From Nocardia wallacei (lineage in GTDB: Bacteria; Actinomycetota; Actinomycetes; Mycobacteriales; Mycobacteriaceae): a stretch of 64,000 nt of DNA. Positions 56,901 through 64,000 of the stretch are shown here, in pieces; within the stretch, counting starts at the first letter, position 1, and each line of letters starts with the position of its first letter. Location: assembly GCF_029868745.1 (NCBI RefSeq), contig NZ_JARWOP010000085.1:16001-80000 (forward strand), given 5' to 3'. Both the position numbers and the translations under genes were made by a program. The notes under the pieces were generated by a model. It saw only the letters and a list, made by a program, of their open reading frames with translations, was not told where the DNA came from and made no database searches.

Positions 56901-57827
56901 CTATTCGTGCTCGAGGGGGAGGAGGGTTTGGGCGGCGTGGTAGGCGTCGCATTCGCCGGAGGCTACGGCGGCGGCCAGGCGGTCGAGGTCGGCGTGGGTG
57001 CGTAGGCGGGTTTGGGCGAGGGAGAGGATTTGGGCTCGGGCTCGGGCGGTGCGGCGCTGGGGGGTGTCGGTGCGGTGGTGGGCCTCGATCGCGTCGGCCA
57101 ATTCGGCGATGCGTTCGCCGCGCGAGGCGATCAGGGTGAGGATCGGGGCATCGGATTCGGCGCGCAGGTCACGGACGGTCTGCTGGGCGCCTTCCCGGTC
57201 GGCCTTGTTCACGACCAGGATGTCGGCCACTTCCAGCAGGCCGGCCTTCGCGGCCTGAACCGCGTCTCCCGCACCGGGATTCAGGATCACCAGGGTGGGG
57301 TCGGCGATCGCGGCGATCTCGATCTCCGACTGCCCGACGCCCACCGTCTCCAGCAGCACGATGTCGTAGCCGAGCGCCCCGAGCAGCTGGATCGCGGCGG
57401 GCACGGCGGCGGACAGCCCGCCGAGATGGCCGCGGGTCGCCAGCGATCGGATCAACACGTCGGGGTCATCGATGTGCCGGGCCATGCGGATCCGGTCGCC
57501 CAGCAGCGCGCCGCCGCTGTAGGGCGAGGACGGGTCGACCGCGAGTACCGCGACCCGCAGCCCCCGCTCCCGATAGACGCTCGCCAGCGCGGCGATGGTG
57601 GTCGACTTCCCCGCACCCGGCGGCCCGGTCACCCCGACCACCCGCACCGGCACCGGCTCCAACGCCGCCCGCACCTCGCCGCGCCGCTCCCCCTCCACCA
57701 GGGTGAGCAGCCGCCCCACTGCCCGCGCCGACCCGCCCCGCGCCTGCGCGAGCAGATCGGCCACGGACGCGCCGACTACCCCGGCGACTCCGGAAGCCGC
57801 TGCGCCACGGTCGTTCTCCGCACTCAC
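56901..57827 (-). CDS. meaB: MeaB/ArgK-type GTPase, methylmalonyl-CoA mutase chaperone (308 aa)
   Basis: G3E-family GTPase: Walker A VTGPPGAGKST near 64-74, AVDPSSPYSGGALLGDRIRM near 97-116, RSLATRGHLGGLS near 128, VLLETVGVGQSE near 157-168, and the NKxD guanine motif VVNKADREGA near 207. This family protects adenosylcobalamin-dependent methylmalonyl-CoA mutase. No mutase gene is visible here, so it must serve one elsewhere or a related acyl-CoA mutase. The GTG start overlaps the thiolase stop (GTGA), linking it to a pathway that probably yields propionyl-CoA. Confidence 0.88.
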   Translation of the reverse strand: MSAENDRGAAASGVAGVVGASVADLLAQARGGSARAVGRLLTLVEGERRGEVRAALEPVPVRVVGVTGPPGAGKSTTIAALASVYRERGLRVAVLAVDPSSPYSGGALLGDRIRMARHIDDPDVLIRSLATRGHLGGLSAAVPAAIQLLGALGYDIVLLETVGVGQSEIEIAAIADPTLVILNPGAGDAVQAAKAGLLEVADILVVNKADREGAQQTVRDLRAESDAPILTLIASRGERIAELADAIEAHHRTDTPQRRTARARAQILSLAQTRLRTHADLDRLAAAVASGECDAYHAAQTLLPLEHE

Positions 57828-58969
57828 GCAGCCGGTACCTCGATGACCGTCGCCGAGCCCATGCCGCCGCCCGCGCACATCGCGGCGATACCGAAACCAC
57901 CACCGCGGCGGCGCAATTCGTGTACCAGGGTGACGATCATCCGCGCTCCGGTGGCGGCCACCGGGTGGCCCAGCGAGCAGCCGCTGCCGCTCACGTTGAC
58001 GATGTCCGGATCGAGGTCCAGGGCGCGGATGGCGGCGATCGGCACCGACGCGAAGGCCTCGTTGATCTCGATCACCCGCACCGACGACAGCGAGATCCCG
58101 GCGCGGGAGACGGCCCGGGTGATCGCCTCGATCGGGGCGAGGCCGGTCTCGGCCGGATCGACGCCCACCGACACCCACGACCGGATATAGGCCAGCGCGG
58201 GCAACCCGAGCCGGTCACTGGCGACGGCCAGCGCGGCGGCCCCGTCGTTCGCGCCGCAGGCATTGCCCGCAGTGATGGAGAAGCCCTCGATCTCCGGATG
58301 CAGTACCTTCAGCCCGGCCAGTTTCTCCAGCGAGGTGTCGCGGCGCGGATGCTCGTCGGTGTCGAACAGGCCGTGCGGCGTCTCGATCGGCACGATCTCT
58401 TCCTTGAAACGGCCCTCGTCGATGGCCGCGATCGCATTGCGGTGCGAGCGCAGCGCCCACGCGTCGAGTTCGGCGCGCGTGAGACCCGCCCGCACGGCCG
58501 CGTTCCAGCCCACGGTGATGGACATGTCCATGGCGGGGGCGTCCGGGCGGTCCGGATGGCTCGGCGACACCCAGGGATCGATCCACTCGTCCGGCCCGAC
58601 CTGGAACCGGACGCGCGGCGCGGTGGAATCGGAGTTCACCCCGCCCGCGATGACGAGTTCGTCCATGCCGGCGCGGATTCCGGCCGCGGCGGTCTGCACC
58701 GCGGACATGCCCGCCGCGCAGTGCCGGTTCAGCGCCAGGCCCGGCGCGCCGGTCAGCCCCGCGGTGACGGCCGCGTGCCGGGCGACCACGCCGCCGCCGT
58801 ACCGCCCCTCCCCCAGGACGACGTCATCGACGCGCGCGGCGTCCAGCCCCTCGGCGGCCGCGCTCACCACGTGGTGCGCCAGATCGAAGGCGTTGGTGTC
58901 GCGCAGGGTTCCCTTCCGGGCGGTACCGATGGGGGTCCGCAGCGCGGACACGATAACGGCTTCAGGCAT
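57824..58969 (-). CDS. Thiolase / acetyl-CoA acyltransferase (381 aa)
   Basis: The nucleophilic cysteine is in NRHCAAGMSAVQ near 85-96. GNACGANDGAAALAV near 238, the EINEAFASVPIAAI motif near 296, a histidine in SLGHPVAATGA near 332, and MCAGGGMGSATV near 364 are also present. The sequence around the active cysteine differs from the thiolase at 38591 (RACGSS), so the two probably handle different chain types. The ATG has GGAGG 8 nt upstream. It is the first gene of the unit with meaB; a GAGAAT-type operator lies upstream at 59037. Confidence 0.92.
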   Translation of the reverse strand: MPEAVIVSALRTPIGTARKGTLRDTNAFDLAHHVVSAAAEGLDAARVDDVVLGEGRYGGGVVARHAAVTAGLTGAPGLALNRHCAAGMSAVQTAAAGIRAGMDELVIAGGVNSDSTAPRVRFQVGPDEWIDPWVSPSHPDRPDAPAMDMSITVGWNAAVRAGLTRAELDAWALRSHRNAIAAIDEGRFKEEIVPIETPHGLFDTDEHPRRDTSLEKLAGLKVLHPEIEGFSITAGNACGANDGAAALAVASDRLGLPALAYIRSWVSVGVDPAETGLAPIEAITRAVSRAGISLSSVRVIEINEAFASVPIAAIRALDLDPDIVNVSGSGCSLGHPVAATGARMIVTLVHELRRRGGGFGIAAMCAGGGMGSATVIEVPAA

Positions 58970-59036
58970 TTCGGTGGCCTCCAATTCGGCGACGGGTACT
59001 CGGCGCGACCGCTCGGGTGCTCGTGCGACACACGAC

Positions 59037-59073
59037 GAGAATGCTATTTTCTCAATAGGAGAGCCGTAGTTGC
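59037..59073. promoter_or_regulatory. Doubled GAGAAT-type operator between thiolase and SDR genes
   Basis: GAGAAT-GCT-ATTTTC (59037-59051, one mismatch) and GAGAGC-CGT-AGTTGC (59059-59073, degenerate), 22 bp apart as at the other doubled sites. It lies between divergent genes starting at 58969 and 59090. Confidence 0.68.
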
Positions 59074-59089
59074 AAGATAGGATTATCAC

Positions 59090-59854
59090 ATGCAGATCAG
59101 TGGAAGCTCCGCCCTTGTAGTCGGCGGCACCGGCGGCCTGGGCGAGGCGACGGTGCGACGCCTGCACGCCGCCGGGGCGAAGGTGGTGGTCGCCGACGTC
59201 GCCGACGACAAGGGCAAACAGCTGGAAACCGAGCTGGGGATCCGGTACGTGCACACCGACGCCACCGACGAGGATTCGGTACTCGCCGCCATCGCGGAGG
59301 CGGAATCGCTGGGCCCGCTGCGCATCTCGGTCGACACCCACGGCGGTCCGGCCACCGGCGGCAGGCTGGTCGGCAAGGACGGCTCGCCGCTGCCGCTCGA
59401 GGGCTTCCGCACCACGATCGAGTTCTATCTGACCGCGGTGTTCAACGTGCTGCGGCTGTCGGCCGCCGCGATCGCCAAGACCGAGCCGCTGGACGAGGGC
59501 GCCCGCGGCGTGATCGTCAACACCGCCTCGATCGCCGCGTTCGAGGGCCAGACCGGCCAGATCCCCTACTCGGCGGCCAAGGGCGGCGTGGTCGGCATGA
59601 CCCTGGTCGCGGCGCGCGACCTGTCGCCGCTGGGCATCCGGGTGGTGACGATCGCGCCCGGCACCGTGAACACGCCCGCCTACGGACAGGCCGCCGACAA
59701 GCTCGAGGCCTACTGGTCCCCGCAGGTGCCCTTCCCCAAGCGCATGGGCCGATCGGTCGAGTACGCCCAGCTGGCCACCTCGATCATCGAGAACGACTAC
59801 CTCAACGGCGAGGTCATCCGTCTCGACGGCGCACTCCGCTTCCCGCCCAAGTAG
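59090..59854 (+). CDS. Short-chain dehydrogenase, HSD17B10/3-hydroxyacyl-CoA type (254 aa)
   Basis: [20 protein letters not shown] near 10-29, [10 protein letters not shown] with Asp after the second strand (NAD+ preference), [20 protein letters not shown] near 142-161 carrying Ser and Tyr, and [20 protein letters not shown] after it with the lysine. APGTVNTP and a short C-terminal tail follow. The pattern resembles type-2 3-hydroxyacyl-CoA dehydrogenases (HSD17B10-like), which act on branched or steroid acyl-CoAs. Instead of the usual NNAG it has THGGPATG near 83. Confidence 0.88.
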   Translation: MQISGSSALVVGGTGGLGEATVRRLHAAGAKVVVADVADDKGKQLETELGIRYVHTDATDEDSVLAAIAEAESLGPLRISVDTHGGPATGGRLVGKDGSPLPLEGFRTTIEFYLTAVFNVLRLSAAAIAKTEPLDEGARGVIVNTASIAAFEGQTGQIPYSAAKGGVVGMTLVAARDLSPLGIRVVTIAPGTVNTPAYGQAADKLEAYWSPQVPFPKRMGRSVEYAQLATSIIENDYLNGEVIRLDGALRFPPK

Positions 59855-59861
59855 TTTCGCG

Positions 59862-59898
59862 CGAAGGTCCCGGAGCCAGGGGGGTTCCGGGACCTTCG
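59862..59898. terminator. Strong bidirectional terminator
   Basis: Perfect 13-nt arms CGAAGGTCCCGGA (59862-59874) and TCCGGGACCTTCG (59886-59898) around an 11-nt loop, between convergent genes ending at 59854 and 59910. Confidence 0.88.
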
Positions 59899-59909
59899 AT
59901 CGCGCGCCG

Positions 59910-60677
59910 CTACTCCTTGGCCGCGGTGAGCTTGCTGATCACCGCCCGGAAGTCGTCGGTCTGGAACGACAGGTCCTCGGCGGTGGTGGCGAAGTCCAAG
60001 GTCGCCAGGACCGCTCGCTCCAGATGCAGATTCAACAGGCGCTTGGTGCTCTCCACGGCCTGCTGGGGCAGTTCGAGAATGCGTTTCGCGCAGGCCAGCG
60101 CCTCGGACATGGGATCGGCGACCACATGGTTCACCAGCCCCATCTCCCGGGCCCGCGCGGCGCCGATCTTCGCGCCGGTGAGCGCGTATTCCTTGGCGAG
60201 CAGCAGGCTGGTGTGCAGCGGCCAGGTCAGCGGCCCGCCGTCGGCGGCGACCAGGCCCACCTGAACGTGCGGGTCCTTCAGATACGCCGTCTCGGCGATG
60301 TAGGCGATGTCGCTCAACGCGACCAGGCTGCAACCCAGCCCGACGGCCGGGCCGTTCACGGCCGTGATCACCGGCACCCGGCACCGCGCCATGCCGAGCA
60401 CGATGTCGCGGCCGTGGGCGATCGTCTTCGCCCGCAACTGCGAATCTCGGCTCAGCTCGGCCAGATACGCGAAATCGCCACCGGCGGAGAACGCCTTGCC
60501 CGCACCCGTGAGCACCGCGACCCGGGCGTCCCGGTCGTCGCCCAGCCGCGGCCAGAGCCGCGCCAGACCGGTGTGCAGGTCGTCGTTCACGGCATTGAGC
60601 GCGTCCGGCCGGTTCAGCGTGATGATCCGGAGCGGGCCGTCGGACTGGACGTCGATGACGTCCGGCAGGTCGTACAT
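59910..60677 (-). CDS. Enoyl-CoA hydratase/isomerase family protein (255 aa)
   Basis: Crotonase fold: ITLNRPDALNAVNDDL near 19-34, GAGKAFSAGGDFAYLA near 57-72, NGPAVGLGCSLVALSD near 104-119, and LKDPHVQVGLVAADGGPLTW near 127-146. It closely resembles the hydratase at 7076 and is likewise encoded next to a long/short dehydrogenase pair. ATG 60677 has AGGAG 8 nt upstream. It is the last gene of the unit 62657-59910, which probably carries out one dehydrogenation/hydration round. Confidence 0.9.
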   Translation of the reverse strand: MYDLPDVIDVQSDGPLRIITLNRPDALNAVNDDLHTGLARLWPRLGDDRDARVAVLTGAGKAFSAGGDFAYLAELSRDSQLRAKTIAHGRDIVLGMARCRVPVITAVNGPAVGLGCSLVALSDIAYIAETAYLKDPHVQVGLVAADGGPLTWPLHTSLLLAKEYALTGAKIGAARAREMGLVNHVVADPMSEALACAKRILELPQQAVESTKRLLNLHLERAVLATLDFATTAEDLSFQTDDFRAVISKLTAAKE

Positions 60678-60679
60678 GG

Positions 60680-61768
60680 TCAGACTCCTAGTCCGAGGAT
60701 GCGGGAGGCGATGATGTTCTTCTGGATCTGCGAGGTGCCGCCCATGACGCTCTGGGCGCGGCTGTAGAAGTAACTGCCGAGCAGTTCCGGGTCGGCGGTG
60801 CCGGTGACGGCCAAGGCCGCATGACCCACCGACTGGTCCACCCAGGTCATGAGGAGTTTGTCGAGCGAGCCGTCGGGGCCGTGCACCACGCCGTCCAGTT
60901 GCTCGGACAGCCGCCGGCGCACATGCAGCCGCAGCATCTCGGTCTGCACGGCCGCCCACGCCAGGTCGTCCGGCGCGGGGCCGTCGAGCCGGGCGGCCAA
61001 CTGCCGCACCAGCTTTCCGTATCGGGCCGCGTATCCCAGGGTGGAGGGCTCGCGCTCGTGCCCGACGACGGTCATGGCGAGTTTCCAGCCGTCGCCGGGC
61101 GCGCCGACCATCTGATCGGCGGGCACCCGCGCGCCGTCGAAGTGCACCTGGCCGAACTCGCGGGTGACGCCGCTGATCATCTGCAGCGGCCGCTGTTCCA
61201 CGCCGGGCTGCTTCATGGCGATGATGAACGCCGAAATGCCCTTGTGCCGTGGCACTTCCGAATCGGTGCGGGCCAACAGCAAACACCAGTCCGCGACGTC
61301 GGAGTAGCTGGTCCAGATCTTGTGGCCGTGCACCACGTACTCGTCACCGTCGCGGGTGGCGGTGGTCGTCAGCGACGCCAGGTCCGAGCCCGCGCCCGGT
61401 TCGCTGAAGCCCTGGCACCAGCGCTCGGTGCCGTTGATCATGCCGGGCAGGAACCGTTGCTGAAGTTCCTTGCTGCCGTGCCGGCCCAGGCCCTGCACCA
61501 GGTAGCCGAGGCTGGGCCGCGGCGGCGCACCGGCGATGGCCAGTTCCTCGTCCACGATCACGTCGTACACGGGCGGCAGTTCGTGCCCGCCGAACTCCTT
61601 GGGCCATGACGATCCGAAGAACCCGGCCGCGTACAGCGCCTGATGCCATTCGCCCTGCCGGGCCCAGTATTCGTCACCGGAGGTGGGGAACCGGCCCGCC
61701 GTCTCGGCCAGCCAGGCGCGCAGCCGCGCCCGGAACTCGGCCTCCTGCGGGGAATCACGAAAGTCCAA
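60680..61768 (-). CDS. Acyl-CoA dehydrogenase (362 aa)
   Basis: WCQGFSEPGAGSDLASLTTT near 116-135, VVHGHKIWTSYSDVADWC near 145, the segment GVTREFGQVHFDGARVP near 200, and MGGTSQIQKNIIASRILGLG at the C-terminus. TTG start with AAGGAG upstream. The gene overlaps the short dehydrogenase gene before it by 14 bases and is followed 2 nt later by the hydratase. This is a paralogue of the arrangement at 7076-10007. Confidence 0.88.
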   Translation of the reverse strand: MDFRDSPQEAEFRARLRAWLAETAGRFPTSGDEYWARQGEWHQALYAAGFFGSSWPKEFGGHELPPVYDVIVDEELAIAGAPPRPSLGYLVQGLGRHGSKELQQRFLPGMINGTERWCQGFSEPGAGSDLASLTTTATRDGDEYVVHGHKIWTSYSDVADWCLLLARTDSEVPRHKGISAFIIAMKQPGVEQRPLQMISGVTREFGQVHFDGARVPADQMVGAPGDGWKLAMTVVGHEREPSTLGYAARYGKLVRQLAARLDGPAPDDLAWAAVQTEMLRLHVRRRLSEQLDGVVHGPDGSLDKLLMTWVDQSVGHAALAVTGTADPELLGSYFYSRAQSVMGGTSQIQKNIIASRILGLGV

Positions 61769-62657
61769 GATCGATCTCCTTCAGACGGGCGGGGAACAGT
61801 TCGGTCGAGACCAGTGCCCGCCGCAGATACACGTGCGCGAGGCACTCCCAGGTATTGCCGATGCCGCCGTGCACCTGGATCGACGCCTCGCAGACCGTGC
61901 GGGCCATCCGCGCGGTGTAGACCTTCGCGACGCGCGCGGCCCGCAACGCCTCGGCGGGCGCGAGTTCGTCGACCGCCCACGCCGCGTGCCGCAGCACGCT
62001 GATCGCGCCCTCGATCAGGGCCTGGTTCTCCGCGAGCAGATGTGCCACCGCCTGATACGAGCCGATGGTGGCGCCGTACTGCTCGCGCACCTTGGCGTAG
62101 TCGACGGCGAGGTCCTGCGCGCCGCGGGCGGCGCCGAGCAGATCGGCGGTGGTCAGGGCGAGGGCCAGGGCCTGCCAGCGGGTGGCGTCGTCGGCCGGAA
62201 GTTCGGCGACGGTCTCCGATTCGCCGGTGAGCGCGGCCGTCTGCCGGGTCAGGTCGGCCCCGGGCAGCACGTCGCCGACGGTGGCGGTGCGGATCCGGGA
62301 GCCGTCCACGATCAGCGCCCGATCGCTGCCGCGGGAGTCGATCGCGCGATCGCCGACCGCGAGGGTCCAGCCGCGCCCGTCGCCGGGCCGCCCCGGCAGC
62401 CCGTCGGCCAGGGCCGGGCCGAGAAACGCGACGTCGACCAGGCCGCGGCCGAACTCCTCGGCCACGATCGCCATCTCGACCCCGGACGCGCCGTCACTGC
62501 GCAGATCGCGCCAGCCCGCCGTCGCGACGGCCCGCTCCAGCCGCGCCCGCCGGGTCTCGTCATCGAGGTCGGCGACCGAGCCGGGGCCCAGGTCGTCGGC
62601 CAATTTGGCGGCGGCGTCGCGCAATTGGCGCTGTTCGCTGGTCAGACGGACATCCAT
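61755..62657 (-). CDS. Acyl-CoA dehydrogenase, short partner subunit (300 aa)
   Basis: The N-terminal half is diverged (LTSEQRQLRDAAAKLADDLG). The C-terminal half shows AKVREQYGATIGSYQAVAH near 189-207 and VHGGIGNTWECLAHVYLRR near 264-282, with the catalytic-position glutamate in TWE. It forms the pair with the gene at 60680. It is the first gene of the unit; the promoter region between it and the reductase gene carries GAGAAT-type operators, so dehydrogenase and oxygenase reductase are co-regulated. Confidence 0.84.
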   Translation of the reverse strand: MDVRLTSEQRQLRDAAAKLADDLGPGSVADLDDETRRARLERAVATAGWRDLRSDGASGVEMAIVAEEFGRGLVDVAFLGPALADGLPGRPGDGRGWTLAVGDRAIDSRGSDRALIVDGSRIRTATVGDVLPGADLTRQTAALTGESETVAELPADDATRWQALALALTTADLLGAARGAQDLAVDYAKVREQYGATIGSYQAVAHLLAENQALIEGAISVLRHAAWAVDELAPAEALRAARVAKVYTARMARTVCEASIQVHGGIGNTWECLAHVYLRRALVSTELFPARLKEIDLGLS

Positions 62658-62692
62658 GGCGCTCCTCGGGGAGTCGGCTCGGGAACATATTT

Positions 62693-62750
62693 GAGAGATC
62701 TCGTCTCATGGGTGAGAATATAATTCTCATAGTACTAGAATCTACCTACC
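62693..62750. promoter_or_regulatory. Cluster of GAGAAT-type operators between dehydrogenase and reductase genes
   Basis: A central perfect site, GAGAATATAATTCTC (62714-62728, flanked by T and A), a degenerate downstream site TAGAAT-CTA-CCTACC (62736-62750) 22 bp on, and an upstream GAGAGA-TCT-CGTCTC (62693-62707) 21 bp before. The reductase ribosome site (AGGAGG, 62751-62756) begins immediately after the cluster. Confidence 0.75.
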
Positions 62751-62765
62751 AGGAGGATGCGGTTC

Positions 62766-63821
62766 ATGGCGAGACCCTCGATGTTCCAGTCGGCGACCGT
62801 GACCCGGATCGTCAAGGAGAGCGTGGACGCGCGCACGTTCGTGCTCGCGCCGCACGGCGGGCCGATCACCTACCGGGCCGGACAGTTCTGCACCTTCCGG
62901 GTGCCCGTGGACGGCACCGCGCTCTTTCGCTCCTATTCCATGTCCAGCGCGCCGGAGACCGACGACGAGCTGATGACGACGGTCAAACGCGTTCCGGGCG
63001 GCAAGGTCTCGAACTGGATGCTGGACAACCTCACCGAGGGCGACGAGGTCCAGATGTCCGGCGCGGCGGGCCGGTTCTGCCTGCGCGAGACGGACGTACC
63101 ACTGCTCGGCTTCAGCGGCGGCAGCGGGATCACCCCGATCATGTCGCTGACCAAGTGCGCCCTGGCGACCACCGGGCGGCGCGTCCGTTTGCTGTGCGCC
63201 GACCGCGATGCCGATTCGATGATCTTCGAGACGGCGCTGGCCGAATTGGTGCGTCAGTATCCGGACCGGCTGGAGGTGGTCCGCCACCTCGACGCCGACC
63301 GCGGCTTCCTCGACGCCGCGGCGGTCCACGCCTTCGTCGCCGCCGACGCGCACGCCGACGCCTACATCTGCGGCCCCGAACCGTTCATGGAGATGGTCGA
63401 GCTGGCGCTGCCGGGCCCCGGCCTGGTGTACAGCGAGCGGTTCGGCGCACCGGCGGCCGTCCCGGAAGGCGACGCACCGCAGCAGGCGGCCGCCACCTCA
63501 CCCGCCACGAATGCCCCTGCGCCCGGCCCGGTCTCGGCCGCCGGAGCGGGCACGGTGACGATCAAACTGAACCGCAAGAAGAAGGACGTGCCACGCAAGG
63601 ACGGCGAAACCCTCCTGGAGAGCGCCCGCCGCGCCGGCCTGGCGCCCCCGTTCTCCTGCGAACAGGGCAACTGCGCCACCTGCATCGCCAAGGTCACCGA
63701 AGGCAGCGCCACCCTCCGCCAGAACAACGCCCTCACCGACGACGAACTGGCCGAAGGCTACGTCCTCACCTGCCAAGCCATCCCCGACACCGAATCCATC
63801 ACGGTCAACTACGACGAGTGA
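62766..63821 (+). CDS. Oxygenase reductase: FAD/NAD(P) domain plus C-terminal [2Fe-2S] ferredoxin (351 aa)
   Basis: KshB/PaaE-type class IA reductase. FAD motif RSYSMSSAP near 55-63, NAD(P)-binding GFSGGSGITPIMS near 115-127, YICGPEPFMEMVE near 200-212, and a Pro/Ala-rich linker near 225-258. The plant-type ferredoxin domain has cluster cysteines in CEQGNCATC (near 298-306) and LTCQA (near 336). It passes electrons from NAD(P)H to a Rieske oxygenase. It is the only such protein in the window and shares the GAGAAT operator with Rieske copy C. ATG 62766 is chosen because AGGAGG abuts the alternative ATG at 62757. Confidence 0.92.
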   Translation: MARPSMFQSATVTRIVKESVDARTFVLAPHGGPITYRAGQFCTFRVPVDGTALFRSYSMSSAPETDDELMTTVKRVPGGKVSNWMLDNLTEGDEVQMSGAAGRFCLRETDVPLLGFSGGSGITPIMSLTKCALATTGRRVRLLCADRDADSMIFETALAELVRQYPDRLEVVRHLDADRGFLDAAAVHAFVAADAHADAYICGPEPFMEMVELALPGPGLVYSERFGAPAAVPEGDAPQQAAATSPATNAPAPGPVSAAGAGTVTIKLNRKKKDVPRKDGETLLESARRAGLAPPFSCEQGNCATCIAKVTEGSATLRQNNALTDDELAEGYVLTCQAIPDTESITVNYDE

Positions 63822-63860
63822 GCGGTCGAACGACGAACGGCATGCCTTCCACCTGTACTC

Positions 63861-63940
63861 GGCATGCCATCCGTCATCCCGGCATGCCATCCGTCATCCC
63901 GGCATGCCATCCGTCATCCCGGCGTGCCGTCCGTCAAAAC
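63861..63940. repeat. Tandem 20-bp repeats near the right edge
   Basis: Three identical units GGCATGCCATCCGTCATCCC (63861, 63881, 63901) plus a diverged fourth. Related in sequence and period to the tandem units at 56621. They follow the stop of the reductase gene, again in an intergenic position. Confidence 0.85.
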
Positions 63941-63942
63941 CG

Positions 63943-64000
<58 letters not shown>

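Overview
The window is high-GC actinobacterial chromosome, most likely Nocardia or a close mycolic-acid-forming relative. The evidence is an Mtb12-like lipoprotein, a TNT-type NADase toxin, HTH/DUF397 regulator pairs, many GTG/TTG starts and ATGA/GTGA stop-start overlaps. The left edge cuts into a MaoC-type gene. The right edge runs into a 57-nt poly-G tract after 63943 that looks like a contig end or artefact. I found no rRNA, tRNA, CRISPR array, transposase or phage gene.

Almost everything is one large accessory catabolic region. It holds eleven acyl-CoA dehydrogenase-like genes (four as adjacent long/short pairs), four enoyl-CoA hydratases, two thiolases, five short-chain dehydrogenases, two CoA ligases, a CoA transferase and a thioesterase. 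It also holds four Rieske oxygenase alpha subunits with one flavin/[2Fe-2S] reductase, a Baeyer-Villiger-type monooxygenase, an SMP-30 protein, a TPP-dependent lyase, two aldehyde dehydrogenases, a TauD-type dioxygenase and a branched-chain-type ABC importer. This fits uptake, CoA activation, ring or chain oxygenation and beta-oxidation of a bulky (alicyclic, steroid- or terpenoid-like) carboxylate. The substrate cannot be read from the sequence.

Layout: 1-4612 MaoC-like protein, two CoA ligases, small exported protein. 4792-10007 minus-strand operon of two dehydrogenase pairs around an enoyl-CoA hydratase. 10130-21163 FCD regulator and a plus-strand operon (SMP-30, SDR, Rieske, BVMO, SDR, TPP enzyme, ALDH). 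21170-30596 ten-gene minus-strand operon with two Rieske/small-protein modules, facing TetR gene 30791. 31517-37420 accessory islet: TNT toxin and probable immunity gene, RHH protein, broken TetR gene, TetR/oxidoreductase cluster, HTH/DUF397 pair. 37429-49415 minus-strand importer and beta-oxidation operon. 49704-53331 divergent third Rieske/small-protein module plus a dehydrogenase pair. 53431-63821 lipoprotein, TetR regulator, thioesterase, MeaB, thiolase, SDR, hydratase, dehydrogenase pair and the oxygenase reductase.

Regulation appears modular. A palindrome GAGAAT-N3-ATTCTC, often doubled at 22-bp spacing, lies before transcription units at 4180, 49415/49704, 54867/55075, 55773, 58969/59090 and 62657/62766, and more distantly before 11333. 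It is probably the operator of the TetR protein at 55075. A 28-bp exact repeat precedes the two operons around the FCD regulator. A 35-bp palindrome lies between TetR 30791 and its facing operon. A GGACG-N2-CGTCC operator occurs three times around TetR 33140-33769. The least explained element is a 110-116 aa protein encoded directly after three of the four Rieske oxygenases.
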